DNA of 64,000 nt, from positions 310,001-374,000 of the forward strand of contig JAHDVF020001336.1 of assembly GCA_022606425.2 (NCBI GenBank), written 5' to 3'. Shown in pieces: positions 9,956 through 20,072 of the stretch. Position 1 is the first letter of the stretch. Each line of letters begins with the position of its first letter. A program made the position numbers and the translations under genes. Origin of the DNA: Lepidostoma basale (Eukaryota > Arthropoda > Insecta > Trichoptera > Lepidostomatidae). Under the pieces are notes generated by a model. That model saw only the letters and a program-made list of their open reading frames with translations, searched no databases and had not been told where the DNA came from.

Positions 9956-10390
9956 AATAAACTATAATTACTTAAACAATAGAAATAAACCACAATGAGA
10001 AAGTTATTTTTTGTAAGTAAAATTATTTAAAACTAAATAAATTAGAATGGGAGTCACCACAATGCTTCAGATATTCCGGATATAATATAAACAAAATAAT
10101 ATTAAATTTAATTGAGTAATTTGCTTACAATTCACCCCTTCCCAGTATGAAATAATGTTTCTGCTATTATCTATGTAAGGGGATGATTAGTGTCGGAGCT
10201 AAAACCCCGCCACGGTCCGATAGACGTCATTACCGGCCCCAGGGGTCACGTGAACCCGGGGTTAACACGCTCAATCCCACGTAGAGGATATCACTCGAAA
10301 TGAAATTAATTTAACCCTTTAGCGATCGCGATTCCTAACTAACTATCAAGATATCACGATAATCTATTATACGAGTATATAGATATCACG
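9956..10390. other. No gene recognised
   Basis: AT-rich sequence, then about 100 bp of higher GC at 10195-10290 (CCCCGCCACGGTCCGATAGA and nearby). No coding signature or known repeat end is recognised. Confidence 0.4.
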
Positions 10391-10707
10391 TGCCTTATGG
10401 CCTGTATGGTCTAAAGGTCAGATTCAAAGCAATTTTTAACGTGACTTGTCGGCCGGTACGATAATAAGTGATCGGTGTAAATAGACCTTTAAGAGAAATT
10501 GGCCTCCTGCAAGATGGACTCCCAGCAGTCGATCCATCTCTCTGGTGGTCTACCCGGATGTCATCTACCTTAGGGCTTGCCGTGCAACACAATGAGGGGA
10601 AATCTGGATGGATCCATTCTCCTCACTTGTCCATACCAGTATCTTCTCCTTTGCCTTCCCCACTATCTCCATTTTTTTAAGACTAACTCACTAACACTAA
10701 CACCAAA
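10391..10707. other. Unclassified segment
   Basis: Moderate-GC sequence with two short overlapping frames and no recognisable domain. It ends at an ACTAACTCACTAACACTAAC run next to SINE-B. It may be a decayed element. Confidence 0.3.
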
Positions 10708-10862
10708 GATTTAAATCAATGATATTAGAATTTATTCTACAATCTTCAATGTGAGCAGAAAATAGCTCATTATTATGAAGAAGGAATTTGGTCGTGTCCA
10801 GGCTCGAACCCAAGTCCCCTTGATCAGAAGCCAAGCATTCTATCACCTAGACCGCCATCTTA
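10708..10862 (-). mobile_element. SINE-B copy 2
   Basis: Same layout as the copy at 8285: GATTTAAATC end, body, then GGTTCGAGCC (B box) and an A box-like TAGGTGATAG variant on the minus strand. Head and body are complete, with scattered substitutions. Confidence 0.7.
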
Positions 10863-10889
10863 TTCTTGAGTTCCTCATTCTAATGTCTT

Positions 10890-11285
10890 CAGTCCGTTGA
10901 CCCTTCCCGCAATCAATGCGGATAAAAAAAAATCCTCCCCGATAGCCCACTACGTACTCCGCCAAACAAAATGGTCTCACGCAGGATGCTATCTCCTACC
11001 ACAACTCCATCCAGGCACTGCTCCTCTTATCTTCCCCTCGGGAACACTATTTTTTATAAATACAATCCCAACCCTAACTGGTCTTCAATTCCTTGACAAT
11101 AATGTAAGACTTTATCATAAACCCTAAATTACCCCTCGCTCTCTTTCGGAGGGACACTCCGGGCCATACATTACCAAACAACTACCAAATCACATTCCAA
11201 CAATGTTTCCTACAGACGTAAGAGGAATAGCCATTAGAGTTGAACCCCTGTAAGCCAGAAGATCCAAGTCCATTCTAATGTCTTG
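10890..11285 (-). repeat. Repeat X, minus copy
   Basis: The reverse complement shares segments with 14646-14945 and 51575-52130, for example GACTTGGATCTTCTGGCTTA and GGAACATTGTTGG, and the CCGGAGTGT/CCCTCCGAA block. X has no recognised coding frame; it is a dispersed repeat of unknown class. Confidence 0.55.
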
Positions 11286-11645
11286 CCAGATATGTTTCTG
11301 GCTGTCTTCATTTCTTCAACTCCGCCCTGCACTCGATCTGATATGTCACGATGGGCCACATACACTTCTTATAGATTCTTTGCTGCTGATCTTCATGTCA
11401 GGGTTTTTCCATATAAATTCTTCAAACATTCTGAAATGACCGCAGCCTTGTTTACTTGACCCGTTTCTTCATACGGTTGATCCGTTAGAATCAATATAAT
11501 AGCTTTTAAGCTTGTTTTTACAATGTGTATCCAGTAATTGGGTTCAAACGACCTGTTGTGTTTTGTTCTGTTTTGTGAGATTGGGATATAGTGAAGTATA
11601 AGTGAAAAGGAATTAAATTAGATTAAATGTGGCCTGGAGACCCTT
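11286..11645. other. No gene recognised; possible LINE-tail sequence
   Basis: Contains CAGTAATTGGGTTCAAACGA near 11533, which recurs reverse-complemented in the SINE-A variant insertion near 35895-35935. Nothing else is assignable. Confidence 0.35.
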
Positions 11646-11649
11646 TTTC

Positions 11650-12120
11650 TTTTCTTTGAATGTTACATTGAAGATCCATGTTGGGTATCTCGCTTAGAGA
11701 CCATATACCAGACGTGGAGATTAGAAGACGCACCAAGGTCACCGATGTCGGGATACGCATTGCGAGGATGAAGTGGCAGTGGGCTGGTCATGTGTGTCAA
11801 CGGGATGATGGAAGATGGAGCCAGAGGGTTACTGAATGGAGGACAAGGTTGGGCCGGAGAAGTGTCGAGAGACAGCCAACCAGGTTGAGTGATGATATTG
11901 TGCAGACGGCGGGAAGGGTCTGGAGAGCACTGGAGAGAGACCGAGGGAGATGGCGTGGGGGTGGAGAGGCTAACGTCCAGCGATGGGTGGAGACAAGCTG
12001 ACGAAGAATGTTGCATTCCCCAATTAACGTAGGTCCCGCATGGACGGGTGACGGGCCTAGGGATTGCATGAGTAAAGCTGACGAACGGGCGCCGCTGCGT
12101 CCTATAACAGCTTCGGGTCA
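11650..12120 (+). mobile_element. RTE-G LINE 3' end with 3' UTR
   Basis: The plus-strand frame 11678-12001 shows MLGISLRDHI, RRRTKVTDVG, KWQWAGHVCQRDDGRWSQRV and ERDRGRW...VQRWVE, a LINE C-terminal module distinct from RTE-A to F. About 115 bp of 3' UTR follows (GGGCCTAGG, GGGCGCCGCTGCG). That UTR occurs alone at 40705-40822 and 52655-52790. Confidence 0.82.
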
Positions 12121-12142
12121 CCTTCTTTGTTATATAAAAAAA

Positions 12143-12645
12143 GGTAGGTAGGCAAAAATAATGAACCGCCGCACCATTCTAAACATAATTTTCTCGTTTC
12201 CTTAATATTCATACATCGTGAAATGCACGCACGTCGATTTCTCCGACTCGTCACGTGGCCGACATTCGATATTTGATGGTGCCACAGTTTCTTCGGTCTT
12301 CCTCTATTTCTAGCTCCATGTACATCGTTAAAATAAACTTTTTTACCATTCTTTCTATGTGTCCAGATCATCTTATGGTATTGTAACTTTCATTATTTTG
12401 TTCATAACACTTTATATTTTCATTTGTACTATCATGTACGGATTTTCCAGATTTTACTGCATTTATTCTACTTTCATCAATCTTTTGCCAGTTCCATGCT
12501 TCGCTTCCATACACAAGGTTCGGTATAAGAACACCATTTTGCACTGCCATTTTAACTTTTTTGGATAGGCTTTTGTTTTAGATGACAACTTTAAGTGCAC
12601 CATTCACTTTGCTGCATACCCCAACCCTTCTTTCAATATTCCTAA
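12143..12645 (-). mobile_element. RTE-A' LINE copy
   Basis: Minus-strand copy from a degraded 3' end (the CCCC/GGGG motif is lost) up to the GAAYKVNGALKVV-like segment. Frames are interrupted in the RRMC and GANE segments. Placed in the A' subgroup on codon-level similarity to the copies at 29983 and 34022. Confidence 0.78.
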
Positions 12646-12654
12646 TAACTAATT

Positions 12655-13025
12655 AAATAACCATCACGCCGTCTCTCCGGAGGGGTAGGCAGAGATAATG
12701 GACCGCCACACTACTCTATCCTGATACACCTCTCTAGCTTCCTCCACATTCATACGAGTCATACGCGCACGTCGATTCCTCCGACTTTTAACATGACCAA
12801 CTTTTTAAATTTTGATGATGCCACGTATTCCTCGGTCTACCTCGACTCTGTACTCCATTTACATCGTTAACGTATAATTTTTTAACCATCCTTTCTCCAT
12901 CTATGCGCTCCATATGTCCGAACCAACGCAGCGATCCTTTCACAACTTTGTTCATAATACCGCTCTACACTCCTTTCTTATATCAGCAATTGAAATTCTG
13001 TCGTTCATCGTTCTACCACACGTAG
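12655..13025 (-). mobile_element. RTE-B LINE copy
   Basis: Minus-strand RTE-B with ATTAAATAACC tail remnant, CTCCGGAGGGG motif, and the coding region back to RRMCGRTMNDRIS. It is adjacent to RTE-A' in the same orientation. Confidence 0.82.
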
Positions 13026-13387
13026 GTACGTCTAATATTTCAAATTAAATAAATAAGCTATTATATTATAGCAGCGTTTCAAAATAAACAGTTGTAAATT
13101 AATAGTTATAAATTTACTACGAAATAAAAAATAATATTCAACTCAACCCTTCTCGCCCCAGCCCTGGGTAAATTCAGCCCGTCTTACGAGCCACCCCTCT
13201 TTTTTGGAAGGGTGGGGATGGGGATATGGACCAGTACTTACCTACAACCTGTTGAGATCGCTTTGTCCCGTATATGGGCTGGCTTATCTGTTGCGGGAGC
13301 GATCAAGGTCACGGGACACGCACATCTGTGTCCTGCCAGTTCCACACCGGTTAACCCCACACCCAGTGAACCGCTTCAGAAATAAGA
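13026..13387. other. No gene recognised
   Basis: Moderate-GC sequence at 13140-13380 with an open frame that continues only because it runs into the AT microsatellite. No domain is visible. Confidence 0.4.
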
Positions 13388-13582
<195 letters not shown>

Positions 13583-13584
13583 GC

Positions 13585-13768
13585 TTTATTTAACCATTCT
13601 TCACTCATCCATACGATCCATATGTCCAAACCATCTTAAGGACCCTTTCTTAATATTATTTATCACGCATTCATCCGCCTTAAATTCCTTTCTTACTTCA
13701 TCTTTAGATATTCTATCATGCATTGTTTTCCCGCACATTATTCTTAGTGACCTCATTTCTACTGGCAT
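13585..13768 (-). mobile_element. RTE-C LINE internal fragment
   Basis: Minus strand: [20 protein letters not shown] ... [20 protein letters not shown]. Both ends are missing, cut by the AT tract on one side and the Helitron-like sequence on the other. Confidence 0.82.
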
Positions 13769-13769
13769 T

Positions 13770-13934
13770 TGTCCAATTCTCCTGTACGTCTGTATGTCAC
13801 TGAACTCCTCATAAACGGCTGGACCGATTTTGATGAAAATTTGTGTGCTTGTGTGGGTCACAGGATGGTTTGGAGATTCACAAATGGACCCGTTGTTTTC
13901 ATTCGCGGAGGACAATTTCTGTCGAGTCCGCTAG
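13770..13934 (+). mobile_element. Helitron-like 3' end
   Basis: Contains AACGGCTGGACCGATTTTGA, a segment I associate with widespread lepidopteran elements. It ends in a GC-rich hairpin (GCGGAGGAC ... GTCCGC, 13904-13931) directly followed by CTAG and T. A subterminal hairpin plus CTAG matches lepidopteran Helitron 3' ends. The 5' end and any Rep/helicase gene are absent, so it is non-autonomous or truncated. Confidence 0.5.
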
Positions 13935-13946
13935 TTATTTATATAA

Positions 13947-13996
13947 ACTAATTAACTAACTAACCATCACGCCGTCTACCGGAGAGGTAGGAAGAG
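13947..13996 (-). mobile_element. RTE LINE 3' stub
   Basis: Only the (CTAA)n tail and about 30 bp of the RTE-A/B/C terminus remain. Confidence 0.7.
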
Positions 13997-14334
13997 TATT
14001 TGAAATATTCTTGTTCTCTTTCTTGATGACATCCGAAATTTTGACTTTTTATATTATGATTAAATCATTACACCATATTTCAGCGCACCCCATTTGCTTG
14101 CAGACCTGCTACCGCCCCCATGGACGGCCCCAGCGCCTATAGGGGGGCGGTTCCGATAACGTTGGAATTGACTGCTCTAGGGTATTGATTAGAAGATGTT
14201 TAACTGTGAGCACTTGGACAGCACGCCGGCTAATTCCACGAGTGTGTAGTGGGCATAATTAGGACCAACCCACAGCGGGAAGTTGTGCAATACAATCCGT
14301 AATCCATCTCCAGTGATGATTCTACTATTACTGC
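13997..14334. other. No gene recognised
   Basis: Mixed composition with a GC-rich patch at 14090-14155. No recognised coding or repeat features. Confidence 0.4.
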
Positions 14335-14402
14335 ATGATACGTACGCAGCTGAGTGGGTGGAGCACTCGCCTACAGCTCACAGGAGTACGAGTTCTACTC
14401 TT
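14335..14402 (+). mobile_element. Degenerate tRNA-like SINE head
   Basis: CAGCTGAGTGGGTGGAGCAC approximates an A box (one mismatch). GAGTTCTACTC, about 35 bp downstream, approximates a B box. It resembles the head of a third tRNA-derived SINE, distinct from SINE-A and SINE-B. Only one copy is in the window. Confidence 0.45.
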
Positions 14403-14494
14403 AATATTATTTCACCGCAAAATCTATGGAATATTACGTATGAATTGCATTCCAATGAGTTTAAAATAGTTAAAGATATCTCGAAAATACATGG

Positions 14495-14645
14495 TGTCTC
14501 AAAAGTATGATTATGTTTGAAATCAGAGCGTTATATGGAGATGTAAGTAGACTTCTTGGTGCCTGAATTGCAAAACTTTCCTGGCTATAACCAAAGAATA
14601 TGGTTCCAGCAGAACGGACCAACGACACACACGTCCAATACTTGG
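14495..14645 (+). pseudogene. Tc1/mariner transposase fragment
   Basis: From 14532 one frame reads YMEM, a stop, then VDFLVPELQNFP and WFQQNGPTTHT. In Tc1/mariner transposases the WFQQDGA..HT motif carries the second catalytic Asp of the DDE/D triad; here it is Asn. With an in-frame stop and only ~40 residues left, it is a dead remnant. A related piece is at 27497-27592. Confidence 0.72.
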
Positions 14646-14945
14646 GACTTGGACTTGGATCTTCTGGCTTACAGAGGTTCAGCTCTAATGGCTATTCCTC
14701 TTGCGTCTGATGGGAACATTGTTGGAAGGTGATTTGGTGGGTTGTTGGTTAATGCGGGGGCATGATTTGTGTGGCTCGGAGTGTTCCTCTGAAGGAGGAT
14801 CGTTTTGGGCGCTTGTGGCGGCTGGAGGTGTTTGGTTTGTAATTTGTTTCTGCTGTGAGATCTTGAAAGTTTCCGAAAGATCTTATTTAGATCTCCAAAT
14901 CGTCGGAGATCGCCAGAGTCTCCATCTTCAAGGTGATTTTAATAT
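14646..14945 (+). repeat. Repeat X, uninterrupted copy
   Basis: Carries CTTGGACTTGGATCTTCTGG, then AGCTCTAATGGCTATTCCTC, which is the empty version of the CR1-T insertion site at 51631. The GGGGCATGATTTGTGTGGC and GCGGCTGGAGGTGTTTGG blocks also match 51950-52030. Confidence 0.65.
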
Positions 14946-15062
14946 ATAACGATCTTCAAAACGTAGGTCCATAAAGAGAGTTACACGGATTTTCTCAATA
15001 TTCCAAAAAACAAGGGAAAACTATCATATTAAACAGCAAAGAATTTAATAAATGTTGGTGCT

Positions 15063-15768
15063 AACTCTTCTTCTTGTACTGTCACACCTCCGTGGTGCAT
15101 AGAGCCTCTTGAATTCTTGAGAACTCTTGTAATTCCTGTCCACTATTTAATGTTCCTCAGCCAGGACAGCTGCCTTCTACTAACTCCCCGACGTCCCTCC
15201 ACTTTACCCATTAATATCAGTCGAAGGAGGTGGTATTTTTCTCCCCTTAGCACATGACCCAAATATGAGACCTTTCTAATTTTCACATTCGACAACAGCT
15301 CTCTATTGGCTCTGGCTCCCTGCAGTACGTCTGCATTACTGACCCTATCGGTCCACGGTATACGGAGCATTCTGCGGTATATCCACATAAACGCGGTCTC
15401 CTCGGAAATCGACGTCTTTCATATTAGTGAAGGTACGTTCAGGAGACAAACACTCTTGACTTTAGAAAGTATCTTGTCTTCCTAATGTCGAACCATCTCT
15501 AATGCGTTCCTGGTACTATAATGTTATATTTTTATAAAAAATTATCTGTACTCAATAGATGCCTTAAACATTTTCCTGTTTGTGATGTCTTTTGAGTTAA
15601 TAAACTGATTTGATTTGATTTGATCTCGAACGCCTACAATCGGTTCATTACATTCACTTTTAGAGTTCAGGTTTCGCAGCCATATAGTATAACAGACCAT
15701 ATATATATCACTTAATCATTCTTTGTCGGAGTTTCGAGTTAAGATTATCGTTGCAAATCTACAGATCT
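15063..15768 (-). mobile_element. RTE-D-type LINE, split by a CR1-like insertion; chimeric tail
   Basis: Minus strand: VSYLGHVLRGEKYHLLRLIL, SRRQLSWLRNIKEW, FRMLRIPWTDRVSN; upstream continues at 15628-15768 (CETWTLKVN-like, then NRLEAFE). The extreme 3' end (15063-15100, CACACCTCCGTGGTGCATAG) instead matches the 3' end of RTE-J at 57060-57090, so body and tail come from different families. Confidence 0.78.
15393..15627 (+). mobile_element. CR1-like LINE 3' end inserted in RTE-D
   Basis: Plus strand: last codons (SSEIDVFHISEGTFRRQTLL), 3' UTR with TACTCAATAGATGCC, and an AAACTGATTTGATTTGATTT tail. It splits the RTE-D sequence between CATATCCACAT-like and CTCGAACGCC; the uninterrupted form is at 29370-29400. 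Confidence 0.8.
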
Positions 15769-15784
15769 TGAATATTGAGTGCTA

Positions 15785-16224
15785 ACTAATCCATAGTATT
15801 AAAACGTTAAAATACAAAAAGATTTTTTTTAAATGAACCGAGGGGGTTGTGACAGGGCAAGCGGATTAGCATCACACGTCTATTTCGGTAGTTTTTTGAC
15901 ATCTTGACATATTTTTTCATTATTGACTCGTCGGGTTCTCGCCCCAGCAGCCTCGAATATAACCGCTTAGTGATAAAGCACCCGCTATCGACTTCTGAAA
16001 TCTGTATTCAGTTCCAGCACTGCGCCTTTCATCTGCTTATCGGTCACAACATTTGAAATTCAGATTCCAGAACGAAACATATCTGCATACATTTCAATGG
16101 CGCAACGCGAGAACGAGCCAAGTCCAGAAAAAAAATATTATAATTAAACACAAAAAATACGAAATAAACATAATACAATAACCTTAATGCCTACTTAGAG
16201 AGAGGAGACTGCCATATTATTTTT
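15785..16224. other. No gene recognised
   Basis: At 15965-16025, CGCTTAGTGATAAAGCACC and ATTCAGTTCCAGCAC weakly resemble tRNA A and B boxes and could be a very decayed SINE head. Nothing else is assignable. Confidence 0.3.
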
Positions 16225-16805
16225 TTTATAATATAAACAGAAACTCCAAGCTAGCAAAAGAAGGAGAAAAGTAGGATTTATGCAATAGAAATGAGATCAC
16301 TAAGAAGAATGTATAGGAAAACAATATATAAAAATTAAATAAAACGATGTTTTTTAACTACTTCCACTTTTGTCTTTATTTCTACAGCGAAACCGGTCGC
16401 TTTCTAAATAAAGACAAAAGTGGAAGTAGTTAAAAAACATCGTTTTATTTAATTATTATTTAAAATAAACTTCCATCTAGAGATTACAGTAAAATCATTT
16501 GATTATCTTATAATAAAAACAATAGAATACCCAATGAAGAAGTTAAAAAGGAATGTAAGGTGGATGAATGTGTCCTAAATAAAATGATGATAGGGTCATT
16601 AAGATGGTTTGGATATATGGAACGAATGGATGAGGGAACAATGGTTTAAAAGATATATACAAGTAGTGTGGAGTTAAAAATAAGTAAAGGAAGGCCAAAG
16701 AAGACATATGTTAGCATCACGAGAATGGCGACCGTGTTTGAAGTGGGAACAATCAACGAGCGTGCGTGTTACGGTGTATGAATGTGGAGGAGGCGCGAGA
16801 GTTAT
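16225..16805 (+). mobile_element. RTE-C LINE interrupted by a 189 bp palindromic insertion
   Basis: Plus-strand RTE-C from a KLQASKRRRKV-like degraded segment to the MNVEEARELC region, interrupted at 16327-16515. Many stops and a deleted WHDQ motif show strong decay. The 3' end is replaced by RTE-B sequence at about 16825. Confidence 0.75.
16327..16515. mobile_element. Palindromic Penelope-like terminus with 9 bp target duplication
   Basis: AAAACAATA flanks it (16318-16326, 16516-16524). Inside, two ~46 bp arms (AAATAAAACGATGTTTTTTA ... and complement) enclose CAGCGAAACCGGTCGC. The arms contain GACAAAAGTGGAAGTAGTT, shared with the element at 28090-28130. The target duplication supports an insertion; the class is inferred. 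Confidence 0.58.
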
Positions 16806-16824
16806 GTCAGCGAACGTGCACGTC

Positions 16825-17055
16825 GCAATAAAATATATGTTGACGATGTAAATGGAATACGAAGTCGAGGTAGAACGAGGAAAACATGGCATGACCAAAT
16901 TAATCACATTTTAAAGGTTGGTCATGTTAGAAGTCGGAATAATCGACGTGCGTGTATGAATGTGGAGGATTGAGTGTTTCAGGATTGAGAAGTGTGGCGG
17001 TCCATTCTCTCTGCCTATCCCTGCGGAGAAACGGCGTGACGGTTTGTTGTTGTTG
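16825..17055 (+). mobile_element. RTE-B LINE 3' end
   Basis: Plus strand from NKIYVDDVNGIRSRG to the CCCTGCGG motif and a (TTG)n tail. A deletion removes the TRC codons of the ACMTRCMN segment. Confidence 0.82.
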
Positions 17056-17084
17056 CTGAAATATTATATAGCCGAGGAATACGT

Positions 17085-17190
17085 CATCATCATCATCAGC
17101 CCAAAGCACGCCACCGCCCCTTATCCATCCATGTCCAGCAAACCTCTTCAGATCGTCGGTCCATTGGGCAGGGGGACGTCCAACTCTGAA
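17085..17190 (-). mobile_element. RTE-G LINE fragment
   Basis: Minus strand reads GRPPAQWTDDLKRFAGHGW and ends in (TGATGA)n, matching the copy at 56464-56940. Confidence 0.75.
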
Positions 17191-17352
17191 CGTGGAACGA
17201 GGAAAACGTGGCACGATCAAATCAATCAAATATTAGAAGAAATCGACGTGCGTGTATGACACGATGTATGAATGTAGAGGAATCGAGGGAAGTATGCCAG
17301 GACAGAACAGTGTGGCGGTCGATCTTCTCATCCTATCCTTCCGTTAGTTAGT
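17190..17352 (+). mobile_element. RTE-A' LINE 3' end
   Basis: Plus strand: TRKTWHDQINQILE, an internal deletion, then a degraded SSYPSVS end and a GTTAGTTAG tail. Confidence 0.78.
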
Positions 17353-17359
17353 TATTTAT

Positions 17360-17888
17360 ATTTTTTAAAGCTAGAATGGTAGTGCACACTGGTGTTCTTC
17401 TACCGACCCTTATGTATGGAAGCGAAGCATGGAACAAGCAAAAGAAGGAAGAAAGTAAAATAAATGCAGTAGAAATGAGATATCTTAGACGAATGTGTAG
17501 ACACTCCGTGTATGATAGTGTCGAATGAAAAAAAAAAAAAGTGAATGCGGTGCGAATGATGGTGTTATGAACAAAATAATGAAAAGATCATTTAGATGGT
17601 TTGGACATATGGAAAGAATGAATGAAGAAAGAATCGTAAAAAAAATTATATGTTAACGATGTAAATGGAACCTGAAATAGAGGAAGCCGAGGAAAACGTG
17701 GCACGATTAAATAAATCAAATATTGAATGTCGGCCATGTGAGGAGTCAGAGAAATCGACGCGCGTGCATGACACGATGTATGAATGTTGAGGAATCGAAT
17801 TGAGAAATATGTCAGGAAAGAAAAGTGTGGCAGTCCATTATTTCTGCCTACCCTTTCGGGGAGACAGCGTGATGGTTAGTTAGTTAGC
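17360..17888 (+). mobile_element. RTE-A LINE copy
   Basis: Plus strand from KARMVVHTGVLLPTLMYG to CCCTTTCGGGG and GTTAGTTAG. Several frameshifts, including an A-run replacing the ENIR codons at 17529. Closely similar to the copy at 20073. Confidence 0.85.
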
Positions 17889-18180
17889 TTAAAGTTATTT
17901 TTTTAATTCAGCGAGTTTATAAATGCATTCCTTCAAAGAGTACATTCAAACGTAACAATACATACGTATATATAACGCCATTCAATACCACACACACATA
18001 CTCAACAGGTAACAAAAGGAGTCAAGTTAGAAAAACATATGGTATATGTATTTTTCTCTTTAACCTTACACCATCACTTTGGCATGCTGTCGGGAAATGA
18101 GAAAACTCAATGAAAGTCAAATGTTCGCGACAAACAATGAAAATAGGTACGAATCTACAAGACAAGCGTTCGTTACATAA
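17889..18180. other. No gene recognised
   Basis: AT-rich sequence between LINE copies, with no features I can support. Confidence 0.4.
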
Positions 18181-18181
18181 T

Positions 18182-18425
18182 GACTTGTTCCTTCTTCTTC
18201 TATCTCCGCCTATTCCCGTCCACTCCTGGAAAAAGGCTTCCCCTATTCTCTTCCATGTCACTCTATCCTGTGCAGACTGCATCCAGGTTATTCCGACGTC
18301 TGTTCAGATCATCCTTCCACCGTAGTTGCGGTCGCCCTGCACTTCTCTTTACCGTCCACGGTCTTAAAGTCAGCAATATTCTTGTCCACTTTTCATCTGA
18401 ACTTCTGGCTACGTGACCTGCCAGC
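18182..18425 (-). mobile_element. RTE-H LINE 3' end
   Basis: Minus strand: KWTRILLTLRPWTVKRSAGR, PQLRWKDDL, then after a one-base shift WMQSAQDRVTWKRIGEAFFQ. The C-terminal layout (GRP..RW.DDL ... AQDR..W) is that of RTE-type LINEs. Short (GAAGAA) tail at 18182-18195. Confidence 0.72.
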
Positions 18426-18429
18426 AGGA

Positions 18430-18690
18430 GAGACACCGAGAGATCGCGTAAGGAACACCAGAATAAGAGATATACGTGAGGTTTAAGATATTATAAGATG
18501 GAGCAGACAGCAAAAAAGGGACTGGTATGTTCAAAGAATGGACACCACCAGACTCCCCTATATTGCATTGCATAATCAGCCTCAAGGGACTCGTCCTCGT
18601 GGAAGACCTCCTAATAGATGAAATGACAGCTGGGAATCTACCTCTAACACACACACATAGGTTTACAGCAAGGAAGAAGAAGAAGATATA
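18430..18690 (+). mobile_element. RTE-I LINE 3' end
   Basis: Plus strand: RNTRIRDIREV, IIRWSRQQKRDW, VQRMDTTRLPYIALHNQPQG, RPRGRPP, then an AC-repeat-containing end and a (GAA)n tail at 18678-18690. A second copy at 31835-32090 confirms the family. Confidence 0.75.
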
Positions 18691-18694
18691 ATTA

Positions 18695-18880
18695 ATACGA
18701 ATGATAACGTCATTTTTCTAGAGGTTTTTATTATATTTAATGCCTGAGAAGGGCAAAACTTGTCATTTCTACAAAATATGTATAATAAAACTTCTGGAAA
18801 TTGTTTAATACGGAGTTTTACATTATTGTTCAAGAAACAATAAATACTTTAAGATATGTTTTGTTCCCTTATTCATTGGT
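18695..18880. repeat. M repeat
   Basis: AATTAATACGAATGATAACG ... TTCTAGAGG ... ATAATAAAACTTCTGGAAA arms and the TGTTCAAGAAACAATAAATA linker mark it. The arms are mutually inverted. Confidence 0.58.
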
Positions 18881-18914
18881 TGTTCCCTAAATAGACATTT
18901 TTAATGCCGATTTA

Positions 18915-19185
18915 AGAAAGGAATGTAGAGCGGAAGAAGAAATTATGAATAAAATTATGAAAAGGTTAAGAAAATATACTTTAACGATGTAAATGGAGTA
19001 CGGAAAAACATGGTCAAAAACATCAATTACTAAAAGGCGGTCACATTCGAAGTCGGAATAATCGACGTGCGTGCATGGTACGATGTATGAATGTAAAGGA
19101 AGCCAGAGAGGTATGCCAGAACATTGTGGGGATCCATCCTCTCTGCCTACCCCTCCGGGGAAATGGCGTGATGGTTAGTTAGTTT
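18915..19185 (+). mobile_element. RTE-B/RTE-C chimeric LINE 3' end
   Basis: The first ~90 bp reads RTE-B (KECRAEEEIMNKIMK, then VNGVR). From about 18998 it is RTE-C (HQLLKGGHIRSRNNRRACMV, PSGEMA) with CCCCTCCGGGG and a GTTAGTTAG tail. A GRPRKTWHDQ-spanning deletion sits at the switch. Recombination or template switching is likely. Confidence 0.75.
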
Positions 19186-19426
19186 TCAATTGAAAGTACA
19201 ATTCGTTTGCGTTTATCCATTATTATACACTTTTTCATAATAAAATAAAATTAACGACAATGTTTTATGAGTATGAACTAAGCTGCGGGTGCCTTATTAT
19301 TATGACACGAAATATTATGATACGACTATAGAGCCACAAACGTATGTTGGTGGTGGCGCAAATGTGAACTAAACGCCCAATGTCATTGTGACAGATTTGA
19401 ATTTTTGTTTGCATTATAAGTATTAT
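19186..19426. other. No gene recognised
   Basis: AT-rich pre-insertion sequence flanking the next RTE-B. No motifs found. Confidence 0.4.
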
Positions 19427-19439
19427 TGTGAAATATTCT

Positions 19440-19977
19440 AACTAACTAACCATCACGCCGTCTCCCCGAAGGAGTAGCCAGAAAGAATGGACCGCCACAC
19501 TATTCTATCCTGGCAAACCTCTGTAACTTCCTCCACATTCATACAACGAGGCATACACGCACGTCGATTCCTCCGACTTCTAACATGAGCAACCTTTAAA
19601 ATTTAATTAATTTGGTCATGCTATGTTTTCCTCGGTCTGCCTCGACTCCGTACCCTATTTACATCATAAACGTATACTTTCTTAACCATTCTTTCTCCAT
19701 CCATGCGTTCCATGTCCGAACCAACGCAGCGATCCTTTCATAATTTTGTTCATAATACCTTCTTCCGCTCTACATTCCTTTCTTATATCAGCATTTGAGA
19801 TTCTGTCGTATATCGTTCTACACACATACGTCTTAGGGACCTCATCTCTACCGCATTTATTCTGCTCTCATCCTTCTTCTGCCAGTTTCATGTTTCGCTT
19901 CCATACATTAGGGTTGGGACTAGAACTCCATTGTGAACGGCCGTTTTCACTTTCATTGATAATTTTTCTTAGATGAA
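19440..19977 (-). mobile_element. RTE-B LINE insertion, 13 bp target duplication
   Basis: Minus strand, 538 bp, 5'-truncated, from KVKTAVHNGVLVPTLMYGSE to CTCCTTCGGGG and a (TTAG)n tail. TGTGAAATATTCT is repeated at 19427-19439 and 19978-19990. Frames are largely open but shifted in the RRMC and MER segments. Confidence 0.9.
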
Positions 19978-20072
19978 TGTGAAATATTCTTGTTTTAATA
20001 AAATGACTATAGTGTCTCGGATCCCTTGTCGTTTAATCTGACCCCGGAAATTTAGGAGTGTACTGTACTTGG

